Positions 34,208 to 43,447 of a stretch of DNA of 64,000 bases are shown in pieces. Within the stretch, counting starts at the first letter, position 1. Every line of letters starts with the position of its first letter. The notes beneath the pieces are model-generated. The model was given only the letters and a program-made list of their open reading frames with translations. It was not told the origin of the DNA and did not search any database. This DNA is from Adiantum capillus-veneris (taxonomy: Eukaryota > Streptophyta > Polypodiopsida > Polypodiales > Pteridaceae). The DNA is taken from contig CM043952.1 of assembly GCA_014529385.2 (NCBI GenBank), forward strand, positions 155,933,557 through 155,997,556. The letters are read 5' to 3'. A program made the position numbers and the translations under genes.

Positions 34208-34924
34208 ATGATATGTAAGATCATTTCTAAGCAGGTTGCAGATCGACCAAACGACTGGGATCTTCATTTGACCGCAGCTCTATGGGCATACAGAACATCT
34301 TTCAAGGTATCCACTCAATTCACTCCTTTTCATTTGATATATGGAGAGGAGGCACTCCTTCCTATCGAGGTGGAGACTGCAAGCCTACGCATTCTCTCAC
34401 GGGGAGCAAAGAGGCCAAAAGAAGCTTTGCAGGAAAGAATTTTAGATCTTTAACGACTTGAGCTTGATAGAGAAGAGTCCATCGACTATTACATTGCCCA
34501 AGCCACAAGCCAAAGGGACAAAATCAACAAGAAGCTCAAGGGGAAAGGATTGAAGGAAGGTATGTTGGTTCTTCGCTATGGTAACCGACTTGATACCCGA
34601 CTTGACAAAAAGTTTTTGCAAAGATGGGAGAGACCTTTCATGATAAAAACAAAGTTTGGGAATGGTAGTTACAGATTAGCAAATTTATCAGGAAAACTCC
34701 ACAAGACTAGAGTCAATGGATGGAGATTAAAGCCCTACTTTCAACGTATCAATCCGTTGATAGGAAGTCATCTACCTACATCATCTAAGCTCCAAATTGG
34801 CATGGCTCCCTTCGGCTTGGCAAATGCTCCGCCTATTTTTAAAGCTTTGATGTGCAAAGAAGAACCAGCCTTGGAATCTCAACATACCCAAGGCAACCCT
34901 CCCATCTCCGATTTATGGGATTGA
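34208..34924 (+). pseudogene. Gypsy-B integrase C-terminus
   Basis: It continues integrase in phase: WDLHLTAALWAYRTSFKVST, then a TAA at 34451-34453, then the GPY/F-type segment LQRWERPFMIKTKFGNGSYR (here RP where copy A has GP). The C-terminus ends with MAPFGLANAPPIFKALM, which resembles the RT motif MPFGLxNAPxxFxxLM and is unexpected after integrase. The stop is at 34922-34924. Confidence 0.85.
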
Positions 34925-34978
34925 GGTAATGAAAAGCAGGTCTAATGGAGTAAAAGAGTGTATATCACTCCTCCTTTT

Positions 34979-34983
34979 TTTAG

Positions 34984-35014
<31 letters not shown>

Positions 35015-35078
35015 AAAGAAAGAAACAAAAAGAAAGAAAAGAAAAAAAAGAAAAAGAAGAAGAAGAAAAAAAAACCTC
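34979..35078. repeat. A/G homopurine tract in gypsy-B 3' untranslated region
   Basis: Long run of AAAAAG-type repeats, mirrored in gypsy-A at about 43110-43218 with small length differences. Confidence 0.9.
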
Positions 35079-35113
35079 TTTTCTTTCATCTAAGAGCATG
35101 AATGATCCTAGAT

Positions 35114-35131
35114 GAAGGGGGAGGGCTAATA
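35114..35131 (+). other. Gypsy-B polypurine tract
   Basis: GAAGGGGGAGGGC just before the LTR start is the expected plus-strand primer; gypsy-A has GAACGGGGAGGGC at the matching place near 43258. Confidence 0.75.
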
Positions 35132-37129
35132 TGAGTACGTTAAATGGTAACCTTGCATTTGCACTTTATTTCTACTCAAATGTATATATTTTTTATCAAA
35201 GTTTTTACCTAGTATTCATTCTCTCTTTCCGTAATAGCTTTTTTCCATACAAACACCTTACCCTTCTTAGATCTTTATGCATTTACATCATATTTTTCTC
35301 TTCATGCTAAATGTAAATAGTAAACTTAATTCTACTCTCCTAGTTTTTTTACTGTATATTCTTTTAACTAATTACCTTTACTAATTTAAATAGCTATCTA
35401 CATCCCATAATTTGTAAATAAATAATTTATGGACACTTATCTTACCCATCTTCTCTCAAGGGTAGGGTTAACCTTGTAGGCCTTCCCTTCCCCACCACTA
35501 TGTGACCCAAGTTTTGGATCATTTACTTGTGTTGGTCAACAAATCTTAAATATAATTTATATCCCCAATAAATCAAACTTTATTGGATCCTACCTCATTT
35601 GTTTAAGGTGGATTCCCTTTTGAAAAAAGCATGCTACACCTTGGATGCATGCTAAAGGGCCCCCTACAAGGAGACTTGGTTCAAAAGGTGTTTTGGATGC
35701 ATCTTGAACGCCTTAACTCGTGGGTATACTTGAGGAACACTCCAAAATCAGCTTAAACACTTTGAGAAGGTCAACTTTGCCTTTTACAGCACCCAATTCT
35801 GAGTTACAGGCTGAAAGTTATGGTGAAAACAAGGTGCTGCGGACACTGTTACTGCAGGTCAAAGTTACAATCAGGTAAACCACAAAGGTGAAAATTTTTC
35901 TTGACTTCTTCAACATTCTAAAATACCAATGGGGAGTTAAAAACCACTTGCATGTGGAGGGGTCAGCTCAAGATGCTTCCAGAGACACAACAAACAGGAT
36001 GGGGACACTCTGCAGGAGCCACTGGAGGGACATCATGGTGGGGCCCACATACATTATCAACCCTTATGGAGCCTCCACTACCTAAAAGGCTATTTTTAAT
36101 GAAAAAATAAGTCCCTTATTTGCATAATTGAAGGAATGGTCAAAAGGGAACCTAACTATGGTTAATTACCTACCCTAGTCAAGTTTAACCTAACCCAAGG
36201 TCTTGTACAACTATAAAAAGGCCCTTTGGCAAGCTCAAAAATACACACACCTACTCCATTGCTGCAAATAAGCTCCTCTAGAGATTAGGGAAGCCCTAAT
36301 CTCTCTCTCCTCTTGTCTCCCTATCCATTTTCTAAGCTCGCTATCATAAGGGACACCATAGAGAGAGCATCAATATGCTATTGCTACCATTCTCTTGCAA
36401 ACATTTCTCTTACCATACTCATCCCTAAATAATGATTGTAGATTCTATATGAGAGCAAGGATATCAAGTTCAATGATCTATCTCATGGTTTGATCAACAA
36501 ATCGTTGCAATTGGGGTGTCGTCGTCACACTTTTGCTCTAAACGCATGTAAAATTGGTAAGCATATCTTGGCAGCTTCTCATATTTTGTGCTCATTGGGT
36601 TGCTTTTTTGTTGAGAAAGTTTTTTGTGCACCATGGTGTCTATTTGCTTGGCTTCTCTCCTTATGTTGTGTGTAAGTAAGTCTTGGGGCTGCATAGATGG
36701 AGAAGAGCTCTCTATGCATGCCGCCTTATGTGTGTAAGTAGTCTCTTCTTTTGGGAAAGGAAAGGAGTTGTCACGTATTTGTGCATTATGGTGTTTTGAG
36801 TTTTGAGGTTTTGTGCTTGCTTTTCTTAGAAGTATATGAGCACTAATATGGTGAAGGTCAATCTTTGCATGTGAGTTTGTGCAGTGTTCAAAGGGATTGC
36901 TTAAGGAGTGTGTGTTGAATGGTTGAAGGGCATTTTGTGTTGAAGCACATAAGGAAGGTGTGAGTGTGTGAGTGTGTGTGTGTGTGTGTTGTATATGGTT
37001 TGTTTTGGTTTCCTTATTTCACCATAAAAGAGGGTGGTGCCCCTAATAAATATGCATGTGTAGGATCTCACAGAGTGCTTGTCTGGTGGGAGCCTTGAGT
37101 TGAGCCCCATCTCAAAAAATCCGCTCTCA
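35132..37129 (+). repeat. Full LTR shared by gypsy-B and gypsy-A, about 2.0 kb
   Basis: The left end (TGAGTACGTTAAATGG) follows the polypurine tract of gypsy-B and matches the LTR fragment at 43276. The right end is placed at CTCTCA, seven bases before a candidate primer site. It serves both as 3' LTR of B and 5' LTR of A. A TATA box (CTATAAAAAGG) lies near 36211. Its right boundary is less certain than its left. Confidence 0.75.
36211..36221 (+). promoter_or_regulatory. TATA box in gypsy-A/B LTR
   Basis: CTATAAAAAGG, about 1.08 kb into the LTR, followed by a CT-rich leader typical of plant LTR promoters. Confidence 0.65.
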
Positions 37130-37135
37130 TAAAAG

Positions 37136-37149
37136 TGGTGCCCCCACGG
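37136..37149 (+). other. Candidate primer-binding site of gypsy-A
   Basis: TGGTGCCCCCACGG lies where a primer site is expected and starts with TGG (complement of CCA). I could not match it to a specific tRNA, so the call is positional. Confidence 0.5.
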
Positions 37150-37163
37150 AGGAACTTTCCTAA

Positions 37164-37394
37164 TTGCCTTCTATTCTCCTCATGAACAATAGAGTTGCAC
37201 CATATGCTTTTCATTTTTCACAACACATCAGAATTAACATTTGTGTAGATCGCAATTTTTTTTACCAACAACGCATTGTTTTTATGTTTGGAGCAGAACG
37301 ATTTGGTGAAATCTTGGCATCTCCAAATCCCATCATTCTTCCATTCATTAATTATGATGATTCATTTGATGTTCATGTTTTTATTTTGTTTTGA
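37164..37394 (+). CDS. Small leader ORF 1 of gypsy-A
   Basis: 76 codons upstream of gag. Its C-terminal half (FGAERFGEILASPNP, then ILPFINYDDSFDVHVFIL) resembles that of the next small ORF. Function unknown. The similarity at protein level, with weaker DNA similarity, suggests an old duplication that kept protein character. It could be a relic of an N-terminal gag extension or an upstream regulatory ORF. Confidence 0.4.
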   Translation: MPSILLMNNRVAPYAFHFSQHIRINICVDRNFFYQQRIVFMFGAERFGEILASPNPIILPFINYDDSFDVHVFILF

Positions 37395-37477
37395 GGCAGG
37401 GACAAGAGGCGCTTAGATAGCGATTCACTCAAAGGAAACTTTCTTCAAGAGAAAGAAAAAGGAGAACACATTGTCAC

Positions 37478-37690
37478 ATGAACCAACCTGGAGCTGCTTC
37501 TCCTTTTACACCCATAGCTCGTCAATCTGTGCACATCATAATTGCTATAAAATTTAGATTTCAAGCAATCATTAGGAGAATTTTTGGACCCACTCACCTT
37601 AATGAAATTAATGCCTCAATCAACCCTTTTATTTTGCCTATGATAAATTATGAACTAACACTTGATGTATATATTTTCATTTTGATGTGA
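37478..37690 (+). CDS. Small leader ORF 2 of gypsy-A
   Basis: 70 codons, in a different frame from the first small ORF. It shares the pattern IFGxxxLNEINASINPFIL then PMINYELTLDVYIFIL. Its stop codon overlaps the first ATG of the gag frame, a spacing that could allow coupled translation. No known domain. Confidence 0.4.
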   Translation: MNQPGAASPFTPIARQSVHIIIAIKFRFQAIIRRIFGPTHLNEINASINPFILPMINYELTLDVYIFILM

Positions 37691-37743
37691 TCACTCATCG
37701 TAGTCAAAACTTTGTGGTACACGAGCCTCCTTGTATTGTAAAA

Positions 37744-38889
37744 ATGTCAAGCACTTTTCCTACCTTTCATTCTAAAAATGGTGAGGATGCACAAGAATTT
37801 TTGGATAATTTGGAGATGGCACACCTCATCTCTGGGAGGGATCAAGAAGAGGTAAAGCTGCGTGCTTTTCCACTCGTTCTCAAAGGGGAGGCTAAGGCAT
37901 GGTACGAGGCCTTGCAACCTCAAAACAAAACCAATTGGGAGAGGCTACGTGCATTTTTTCTTGCCAAATTTGGGCAAGGAGATACTCCAGAGGGTCTTTG
38001 GAAGTGTCTACTTCAACATAAACAGGTATTCCTTGAAGACTACCCATCTTATGAGGCCGTTTTCCTTAACCTATGGGATAGATGGGAGGCTACCTTACAA
38101 AACGAAGGTGGTGCACCAAACTTTCTAAAGAAAGATAGGTTCATGGCTGGCTTGTATCCAATTTTGAAGACCAAGGTAGAGTTACGTTTCCCATCAACAT
38201 TTGAGGAAGCACGTGAGGTGGCCATGGTCAAATTCAAGAAGTTAAATTTTCAAGCACATAGAACAAGGGACCTAAATGAAGTCATTGAGAGGGATTCTTC
38301 ACCAAGCATGGGAGCACAAGTTAGGGGCTCTCTTGCCCAAACTTCACAAATAGGGGAAGGATCAGAACAAGAGATCTTGCAAAGATTAACTCAACAGCTA
38401 GAGAGTCTCACCTTGAATCTAGTGCAGGGCCTACCCCAACAACGACAACCACGAGAAGGAAATCGCAATCAACGACGTCAAGCACAAGAGTTGAGATGCT
38501 GGAATTGCAACGAAGTTGGTCATGGCATGTATAATTGCCCTCACCCTCGAAGGATTCCAGGGGACATATACCCTCCTAGACCCCCTCCGCTCATGGTGCA
38601 GCAAGAGCATGCTCAAGCCCCGCAAATTCTTCGTCGACCACCACCACCTCCAGTGGCAAACATCCCTCCTGTCCCACCAGTGGAGGAAGAGAGAGGAGTA
38701 AACGTCATAAAGCTGGAAGAGGAGATAGAGGTGAGCCCTATACATTTTGATGTTATGCCAGCAGAAAAGCGCACAAGAGCACACAAGAAGGATGAAGACA
38801 CAAGGAATGAAGAGTCAGAACCTGCAAGGAAGGAGAGGAAGAAAAAGTCAAAGAAGGAGGAAGGAGGCAAGAAGCAGAGGTCAAGGTGA
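37744..38889 (+). CDS. Gypsy-A gag
   Basis: Gag forms the particle that packages element RNA. I prefer the start at 37744 (MSSTFPTFHSKNG) over the ATG at 37687, since the conserved capsid begins right after it. The retrotrans_gag block is FPLVLKGEAKAWYEALQ, then LRAFFLAKFGQGDTPEGLW. A CCHC knuckle CWNCNEVGHGMYNC sits near residue 257 and keeps all four ligands. Pro-rich and Lys/Glu-rich stretches close the protein. The frame is fully open. It ends about 40 bases before the pol frame, so pol needs a bypass or separate start. Confidence 0.88.
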   Translation: MSSTFPTFHSKNGEDAQEFLDNLEMAHLISGRDQEEVKLRAFPLVLKGEAKAWYEALQPQNKTNWERLRAFFLAKFGQGDTPEGLWKCLLQHKQVFLEDYPSYEAVFLNLWDRWEATLQNEGGAPNFLKKDRFMAGLYPILKTKVELRFPSTFEEAREVAMVKFKKLNFQAHRTRDLNEVIERDSSPSMGAQVRGSLAQTSQIGEGSEQEILQRLTQQLESLTLNLVQGLPQQRQPREGNRNQRRQAQELRCWNCNEVGHGMYNCPHPRRIPGDIYPPRPPPLMVQQEHAQAPQILRRPPPPPVANIPPVPPVEEERGVNVIKLEEEIEVSPIHFDVMPAEKRTRAHKKDEDTRNEESEPARKERKKKSKKEEGGKKQRSR

Positions 38890-38928
38890 AGGGAGATCGG
38901 CATCAACGATTTTCCATTAGGAAAGAAT

Positions 38929-41181
38929 ATGGAACCCTACAACATCTTAGAAGATTTGCAAACTCAAAAGCCCAATATTTCTTGGCCTCAACTCCTACAT
39001 CTATCACCCAAGGTGAGAAAGCACTTGTCCAAACTTGTAAGCACAAGACTCCCAAGAAAGAAAGAAAAGGTGACAGTAAAGGCATTGACTTCAAAGCCAC
39101 AACAAGATGTGGAACCTATTGTAGATGCTTATGTAAGGGGTAGGAAGGTATCCAATGTGTATGTTGATGGTGGAGCACAAATGTGTGTGATCACGGAAAG
39201 AGCCATGAATAGACTAGGGCTTGAAATCACTAAATCCTCTAATTGTCAAGCTAGGCTGGCCAACAATGCAAGTGTGAAGTGCCTAGGGATCATCGAGAAT
39301 GTAAAAGTTTTTGTATGTAATATAGATGCACGTGTGGACATGTATGTTATGCCAGCCAAGGGGGAGGGCTATCCCATCATCCTAGGGAGGCCTTGGCTCA
39401 TCGCTGTAAATGCAAATCAAAAATGGGGACGAGGAAAATTGATTCTCAAAAAGGGGCAACATGTAGTATACGATTGGCATGAAGGAAAGCAGCTCGACAT
39501 CAACTATGAGACGACAGCTGATGAAGAAAGTGAAGAGAGTTTTGGCTCAAGCGACGAGGAAAGTTCAACCACCACATCCAATAGCGAAGAAGAATCATCT
39601 TTGGAGGTAATGGGAATCATCTTCAACACATCAAAAACTCCATCAATAGAGGTTGACCCAACAAAGGAGCAAACAAAGGATGACAAAGGTGACCACAAGC
39701 ACTTTGAAGACTTTGAGAGGATGCTTGCAAAAGATCTTACCCCTGAGGAGAAGTGGTCCTACATCGATATGCTCAAGAGGTATCCCAATTTGTTTATCAC
39801 TGATTACTCACAAATTAGAGGTGTGGATGTTATAGAGCATGACATAGAATTAAAACCAGGTACTAAACCTGTGGCTCAAAAGCTAAGGCACCTAGGAAAA
39901 ATACAACAAGAGGCACTTTTGACAGAGGGTAGCCGACTCCTCAAAGCTGGTTTCATTTACCGTGTGTCTAAATCTAAGTGGATATCCCCAATTGTAGTAA
40001 CCCCTAAAAAGAACGGAAAATGGAGGGTTTGTGTTGACTACAAACCGCTCAATGCTGCAACAAAGAGGGATCATTTTCCTCTTCCTTTCCAAGATGAAAT
40101 CTTAAACGAAGTAGACGGCTATGAATGTTACACAGTGTGTGATGGGTATTCAGGGTATTTTCAAATCAGAATAGCAGAAGACGATCAGTTAAAAACCACT
40201 TTCATCACACCTTGGGGTTGCTTTGCCTATAGAGTGATGCCATTTGGGCTTACAAATGCTCCTAGTACCTTTATAAGGTTTACAACTCTTGTCTTTCAGC
40301 CCTTCTTTGGAAAGTCAATTAGGGTTTTTATGGATGACTTCTGTATCTATAGTAGCCAAAGACTTTATTGCCAAAAAGTTGAGGAGGGGCTTAGGAGGCT
40401 TCATCAATTTGGGGGACAGCTTAATCCTGAGAAGTGTCACATTGCAGAGTCACAAGTGGTATTGCTAGGTCATGTGGTTTCTTTGCAAGGAATTCAAGTG
40501 GATCCATCAAAAGTAAATGATCTCTTGTCACTACAACCACCAAAGACAACCAAGGAGCTCATGACTTTCAACCACAAAGTAAGGTACATGTCTCGTTTCA
40601 TTCACCTTCTAGCGGAAGCTATTGCACCTTTGCACAAGCTAGCAAACAAACCCACATTTGAATGGAGAGAGGAACACGAATTATGCTTTACTGAAGTAAA
40701 GGGTATTCTCAACTCTCTTCCAACAATAATGCCACCAAATCCAAAGGATACATATTACATCACACCAAGTGTAGGAATGGAGGCCATCGGTGTAGTTCTC
40801 ATGCAAAAAGACCCAAAAACATGCTACATGAGGCCAGTATACTTTGCAAGCAAAGTCATGACCGCTGCAGAAAAGGGCTACACCGATATGGAGAAGGTGG
40901 TATTCACAATTATGTTTGTGGTAAGAAAGTTCCGATCATATCTCTTACCTTCACCATTTGTCATTCTCACCATGGAAAACAATTTACCATATGTTGTGCA
41001 ACACATGAGCCTCTCATCTAGGATAGCCAAATGGGTTCTAGAACTTCAAGAGTTTGAATACACTTTTCTTGTGGAAGATAGCACAAGGGCAGGTCTTGCA
41101 GACATTCTCACATACAAAGTGAGAGAAAGGAAAGAGTCACAAAAGGCAGGAGACAAAGCTACACCACAAAATAATGAGTAG
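38929..41181 (+). CDS. Gypsy-A pol: protease, RT, RNase H (interrupted at 41179)
   Basis: The protease spans about residues 70-165: VSNVYVDGGAQMCVITERAM and YPIILGRPWL; the active triad reads DGG rather than DSG or DTG. RT blocks run from about residue 290 to 490: WISPIVVTPKKNGKWRVCVD, CYTVCDGYSGYFQIRIAEDD, YRVMPFGLTNAPSTF and VFMDDFCIYSS, all with intact aspartates. RNase H follows, with SVGMEAIGVVLMQ and YTDMEKVVFTIMF. The frame ends in TAG at 41179-41181, where copy B has a sense codon. In a working element it would continue into the second RNase H and integrase. Confidence 0.9.
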   Translation: MEPYNILEDLQTQKPNISWPQLLHLSPKVRKHLSKLVSTRLPRKKEKVTVKALTSKPQQDVEPIVDAYVRGRKVSNVYVDGGAQMCVITERAMNRLGLEITKSSNCQARLANNASVKCLGIIENVKVFVCNIDARVDMYVMPAKGEGYPIILGRPWLIAVNANQKWGRGKLILKKGQHVVYDWHEGKQLDINYETTADEESEESFGSSDEESSTTTSNSEEESSLEVMGIIFNTSKTPSIEVDPTKEQTKDDKGDHKHFEDFERMLAKDLTPEEKWSYIDMLKRYPNLFITDYSQIRGVDVIEHDIELKPGTKPVAQKLRHLGKIQQEALLTEGSRLLKAGFIYRVSKSKWISPIVVTPKKNGKWRVCVDYKPLNAATKRDHFPLPFQDEILNEVDGYECYTVCDGYSGYFQIRIAEDDQLKTTFITPWGCFAYRVMPFGLTNAPSTFIRFTTLVFQPFFGKSIRVFMDDFCIYSSQRLYCQKVEEGLRRLHQFGGQLNPEKCHIAESQVVLLGHVVSLQGIQVDPSKVNDLLSLQPPKTTKELMTFNHKVRYMSRFIHLLAEAIAPLHKLANKPTFEWREEHELCFTEVKGILNSLPTIMPPNPKDTYYITPSVGMEAIGVVLMQKDPKTCYMRPVYFASKVMTAAEKGYTDMEKVVFTIMFVVRKFRSYLLPSPFVILTMENNLPYVVQHMSLSSRIAKWVLELQEFEYTFLVEDSTRAGLADILTYKVRERKESQKAGDKATPQNNE

Positions 41182-41944
41182 GAGATGGACAATGCACACA
41201 TTTTGTGCTTTGATGGAGCTTACCGACGACAACACGATCAGGAAGCAGGGGGGGTTCTTATTCTAAGTCCACAAAGGGAAGTTCTTGTTAAGAAAGGTAT
41301 CACCTTGGAAAATGTTCATTCTAATAATGAGGCTAAGTATGTCACCTTAAAGTTGGGGCTTGAAGAATGTAGAAAACTTGGCATCGAAAGACTTATAATA
41401 AGAGGTGATTCCTTACTAGTTATTAGGAAAATCCAAGGGATATGGAAGTGCAAGAACCCTACTCTAGTGGAGTGGCTTAGACAGGTGAAGGCTTTGATAA
41501 AGAACTTTGAAGCTACACAGGTCATCATGTTGTGAGAACCCTCAACAAGGAAGCAGATTATCTCGCCAATGATAAACTTCATATCATGGTGGGAGGTGTG
41601 AAGCTCTACGAACCAAAGTACCAAGGACAAGAGGAATTGAAGGACATCATATTTTTCCTCCAAACTGGTGAGTGCCTAAACACTTGGATAAAGTGCAAAG
41701 GCATAGGTTGGTAAAAAAGGCAACTCCTTACCAACTCATAGGAGATGATCTGTATCATAAAGGGAAAGATTTGGTGCTAAGAAGGGTGCCCTCTGTTCAA
41801 GAAATAGAGAGAATCCTCTTTACATGCCATGATGATGTCTGTGGGGGTAATTTTTCTCATGATATTACAAACAGGAAGATTTTGCAAGCAGGGTTTGTTT
41901 GGCCAAGTCTACACCGTGATGTCCAGCATTGGTGTAAGTCATGA
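41182..41944 (+). pseudogene. Gypsy-A second RNase H and integrase zinc finger, broken
   Basis: This is the archaeal-like RNase H typical of Tat elements, starting at LCFDGAYRRQ. The catalytic Glu is replaced by Lys (NNEAKY here, NNEAEY in copy B). Compared with copy B there is a 1-bp deletion near 41525 and another near 41676, so three frames are needed. The integrase finger reads GGNFSHDITN where B has GGHFSHDITN, losing a His ligand. A TGA at 41942-41944 ends this part. Confidence 0.88.
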
Positions 41945-43054
41945 AAAGGTTGTCAGATTGCTGGAGATCGAAGACTCACTTACGAACCTCGAGTTCCAAT
42001 AATTTCGTATGGTCCTTTTGAGAAGTGGGGTGTGGATGCAATAGGCCCCTTACCTCGCACATCTACCGGGAAGGTCTTCATCATTGTGGGAGTAGATTAC
42101 ATGACACGATGGGCGGAGGCAGCAAGTACAACACGAATTACAACCGAGGAGGTATCAAAATTTATCTTTGATCACATATGCAGTAGATTCGGCACACCAT
42201 TAGAGATTTTGTCAGATCGTGGTCCAGGGTTTAGAGCAGAGCTCCTAGATAATCTTTTGACAAAGTTAAAAGTCAAACATTTGCATTCTACACCTTACTA
42301 CCCTCAGTGCAATGGGTTGCTTGAAAAGGTGAATGGAATGATATGTAAGATCATTTCTAAGCAGGTTGCAGATCGACCAAACGACTGGGATCGTCATTTG
42401 ACCGCAGCTCTATGGGCATACAGAACATCTTTCAAGGTATCCACTCAATTCACTCCTTTTCATTTGATATATGGACAGGAGGCACTCCTTCCTATTGAGG
42501 TGGAGATTGCAAGCCTACGCATTCTCTCACGGGGAGCAAAGAGGCCAAAAGAAGCTTTGCAGGAAAGAATTTTAGATCTTCAACGACTTGAGCTTGATAG
42601 AGAAGAGTCCATCGACTATTACATTGCCCAAGCCACAAGCCAAAGGGACAAAATCAACAAGAAGCTCAAGGGGAAAGGATTGAAGGAAGGTATGTTGGTT
42701 CTTCGCTATGATAACCGACTTGATACTCGACTTGACAAAAAGTTTTTGCAAAGATGGGAGGGACCTTTCATGATAAAAACAAAGTTTGGGAATGGTAGTT
42801 ACAGATTAGCAGATTTATCAGGAAAACTCCACAAGACCAGAGTCAATGGATGGAGATTAAAGCCCTACTTTCAACGTATCAATCCGTTGATAGGAAGTCA
42901 TCTACCTACATCGTCTAAGCTCCAAATTGGCATGGCTCCCTTCGGCTTGGCAAATGCTCCGCCTATTTTTAAAGCTTTGATGTGCAAAGAAGAACCAGCC
43001 TTGGAATCTCAACATACCCAAGGCAACCCTCCCATCTCCGATTTATGGGATTGA
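41945..43054 (+). CDS. Gypsy-A integrase core and C-terminus
   Basis: After the TGA the frame is open to 43054. The first ATG is at 42032. Integrase core: WGVDAIGPLPRTSTGKVFI (Asp), ILSDRGPGFRAELL (Asp) and PQCNGLLEKVNG (Glu). C-terminal GPY/F block: LQRWEGPFMIKTKFGNGSYR. No chromodomain is seen, as usual for Tat. The last 60 residues include MAPFGLANAPPIFKALM, an RT-like motif out of place. Integrase would act in the nucleus to insert cDNA. Confidence 0.88.
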   Translation, partial: KGCQIAGDRRLTYEPRVPIISYGPFEKWGVDAIGPLPRTSTGKVFIIVGVDYMTRWAEAASTTRITTEEVSKFIFDHICSRFGTPLEILSDRGPGFRAELLDNLLTKLKVKHLHSTPYYPQCNGLLEKVNGMICKIISKQVADRPNDWDRHLTAALWAYRTSFKVSTQFTPFHLIYGQEALLPIEVEIASLRILSRGAKRPKEALQERILDLQRLELDREESIDYYIAQATSQRDKINKKLKGKGLKEGMLVLRYDNRLDTRLDKKFLQRWEGPFMIKTKFGNGSYRLADLSGKLHKTRVNGWRLKPYFQRINPLIGSHLPTSSKLQIGMAPFGLANAPPIFKALMCKEEPALESQHTQGNPPISDLWD

Positions 43055-43109
43055 GGTAATGAAAAGCAGGTCTAATGGAGTAAAAGAGTGTAGATCACTC
43101 CTCCTTTTT

Positions 43110-43220
43110 TTAGAAAAAATAAGAAAAAAAGAAAAAAAAGAAAAAAAGAAAAAAAGAAAGAAACAAAAAGAAAAAAAAGAAAAAAAAGAAAAAAAAGAAA
43201 AAAAAAGAAGAAAAAAAAAC
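43110..43220. repeat. A/G homopurine tract in gypsy-A 3' untranslated region
   Basis: Counterpart of 34979-35078. Frames through it give only Lys/Glu-rich or Phe/Ser-rich peptides and are not genes. Confidence 0.9.
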
Positions 43221-43275
43221 TCTTTTGTTTCATCTAGGAGCATGAATGATCCTAGATGAACGGGGAGGGCTAATA

Positions 43276-43447
43276 TGAGTAGCGTTAAATGGTAACCTTG
43301 CATTTGCACTACATTTCTACTCAAATGTATATATTTTTTATCAAAGTTTTAACCTAGTGTTCATTCTCTCTTTCCGTAATAGCCTTTTTCCATACAAACA
43401 CCTTACCCTTCTTAGATCTTTATGCATTTACATCATATTTCTCTCTT
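43276..43447 (+). repeat. Gypsy-A 3' LTR, truncated to about 172 bp
   Basis: It starts TGAGTAGCGTTAAATGG and follows 35132 onward until about 43447, where it joins directly to gypsy-D gag coding sequence. The remaining 1.8 kb of LTR is missing. Confidence 0.85.

Larger units (their letters stand above)
32157..35131 (+). mobile_element. Gypsy-B: 5'-truncated Tat-type gypsy copy
   Basis: From 32157 onward the sequence is nearly identical to 40289 onward of gypsy-A, beginning just before the RT active site and continuing through RNase H, integrase and the 3' untranslated region to the LTR. Everything upstream of the RT palm is missing. It lies 8.13 kb upstream of the matching point in gypsy-A, which equals one LTR plus one internal region, so the two copies form a tandem sharing one LTR. 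Confidence 0.9.
37130..43275 (+). mobile_element. Gypsy-A: Tat-type gypsy, complete internal region
   Basis: Internal region of about 6.1 kb between the shared LTR and a truncated 3' LTR. Order: primer site, leader with two small related ORFs, gag, protease-RT-RNase H-second RNase H, integrase, homopurine tract and polypurine tract. Gag and the first two-thirds of pol are open; the rest is broken by two nonsense changes and two 1-bp deletions. Near identity to gypsy-B shows recent activity. Confidence 0.92.

Noticed and set aside
37687..37743. Upstream ATG as the gag start of gypsy-A
   Set aside because: The ATG at 37744 is closer to the conserved capsid start, and the upstream codons show no gag similarity. 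The upstream start cannot be excluded.
43043..43324. Lys/Glu-rich or Phe/Ser-rich frames in the homopurine tract
   Set aside because: Composition is fully explained by the A/G tract, and the matching tract in gypsy-B has different frames.
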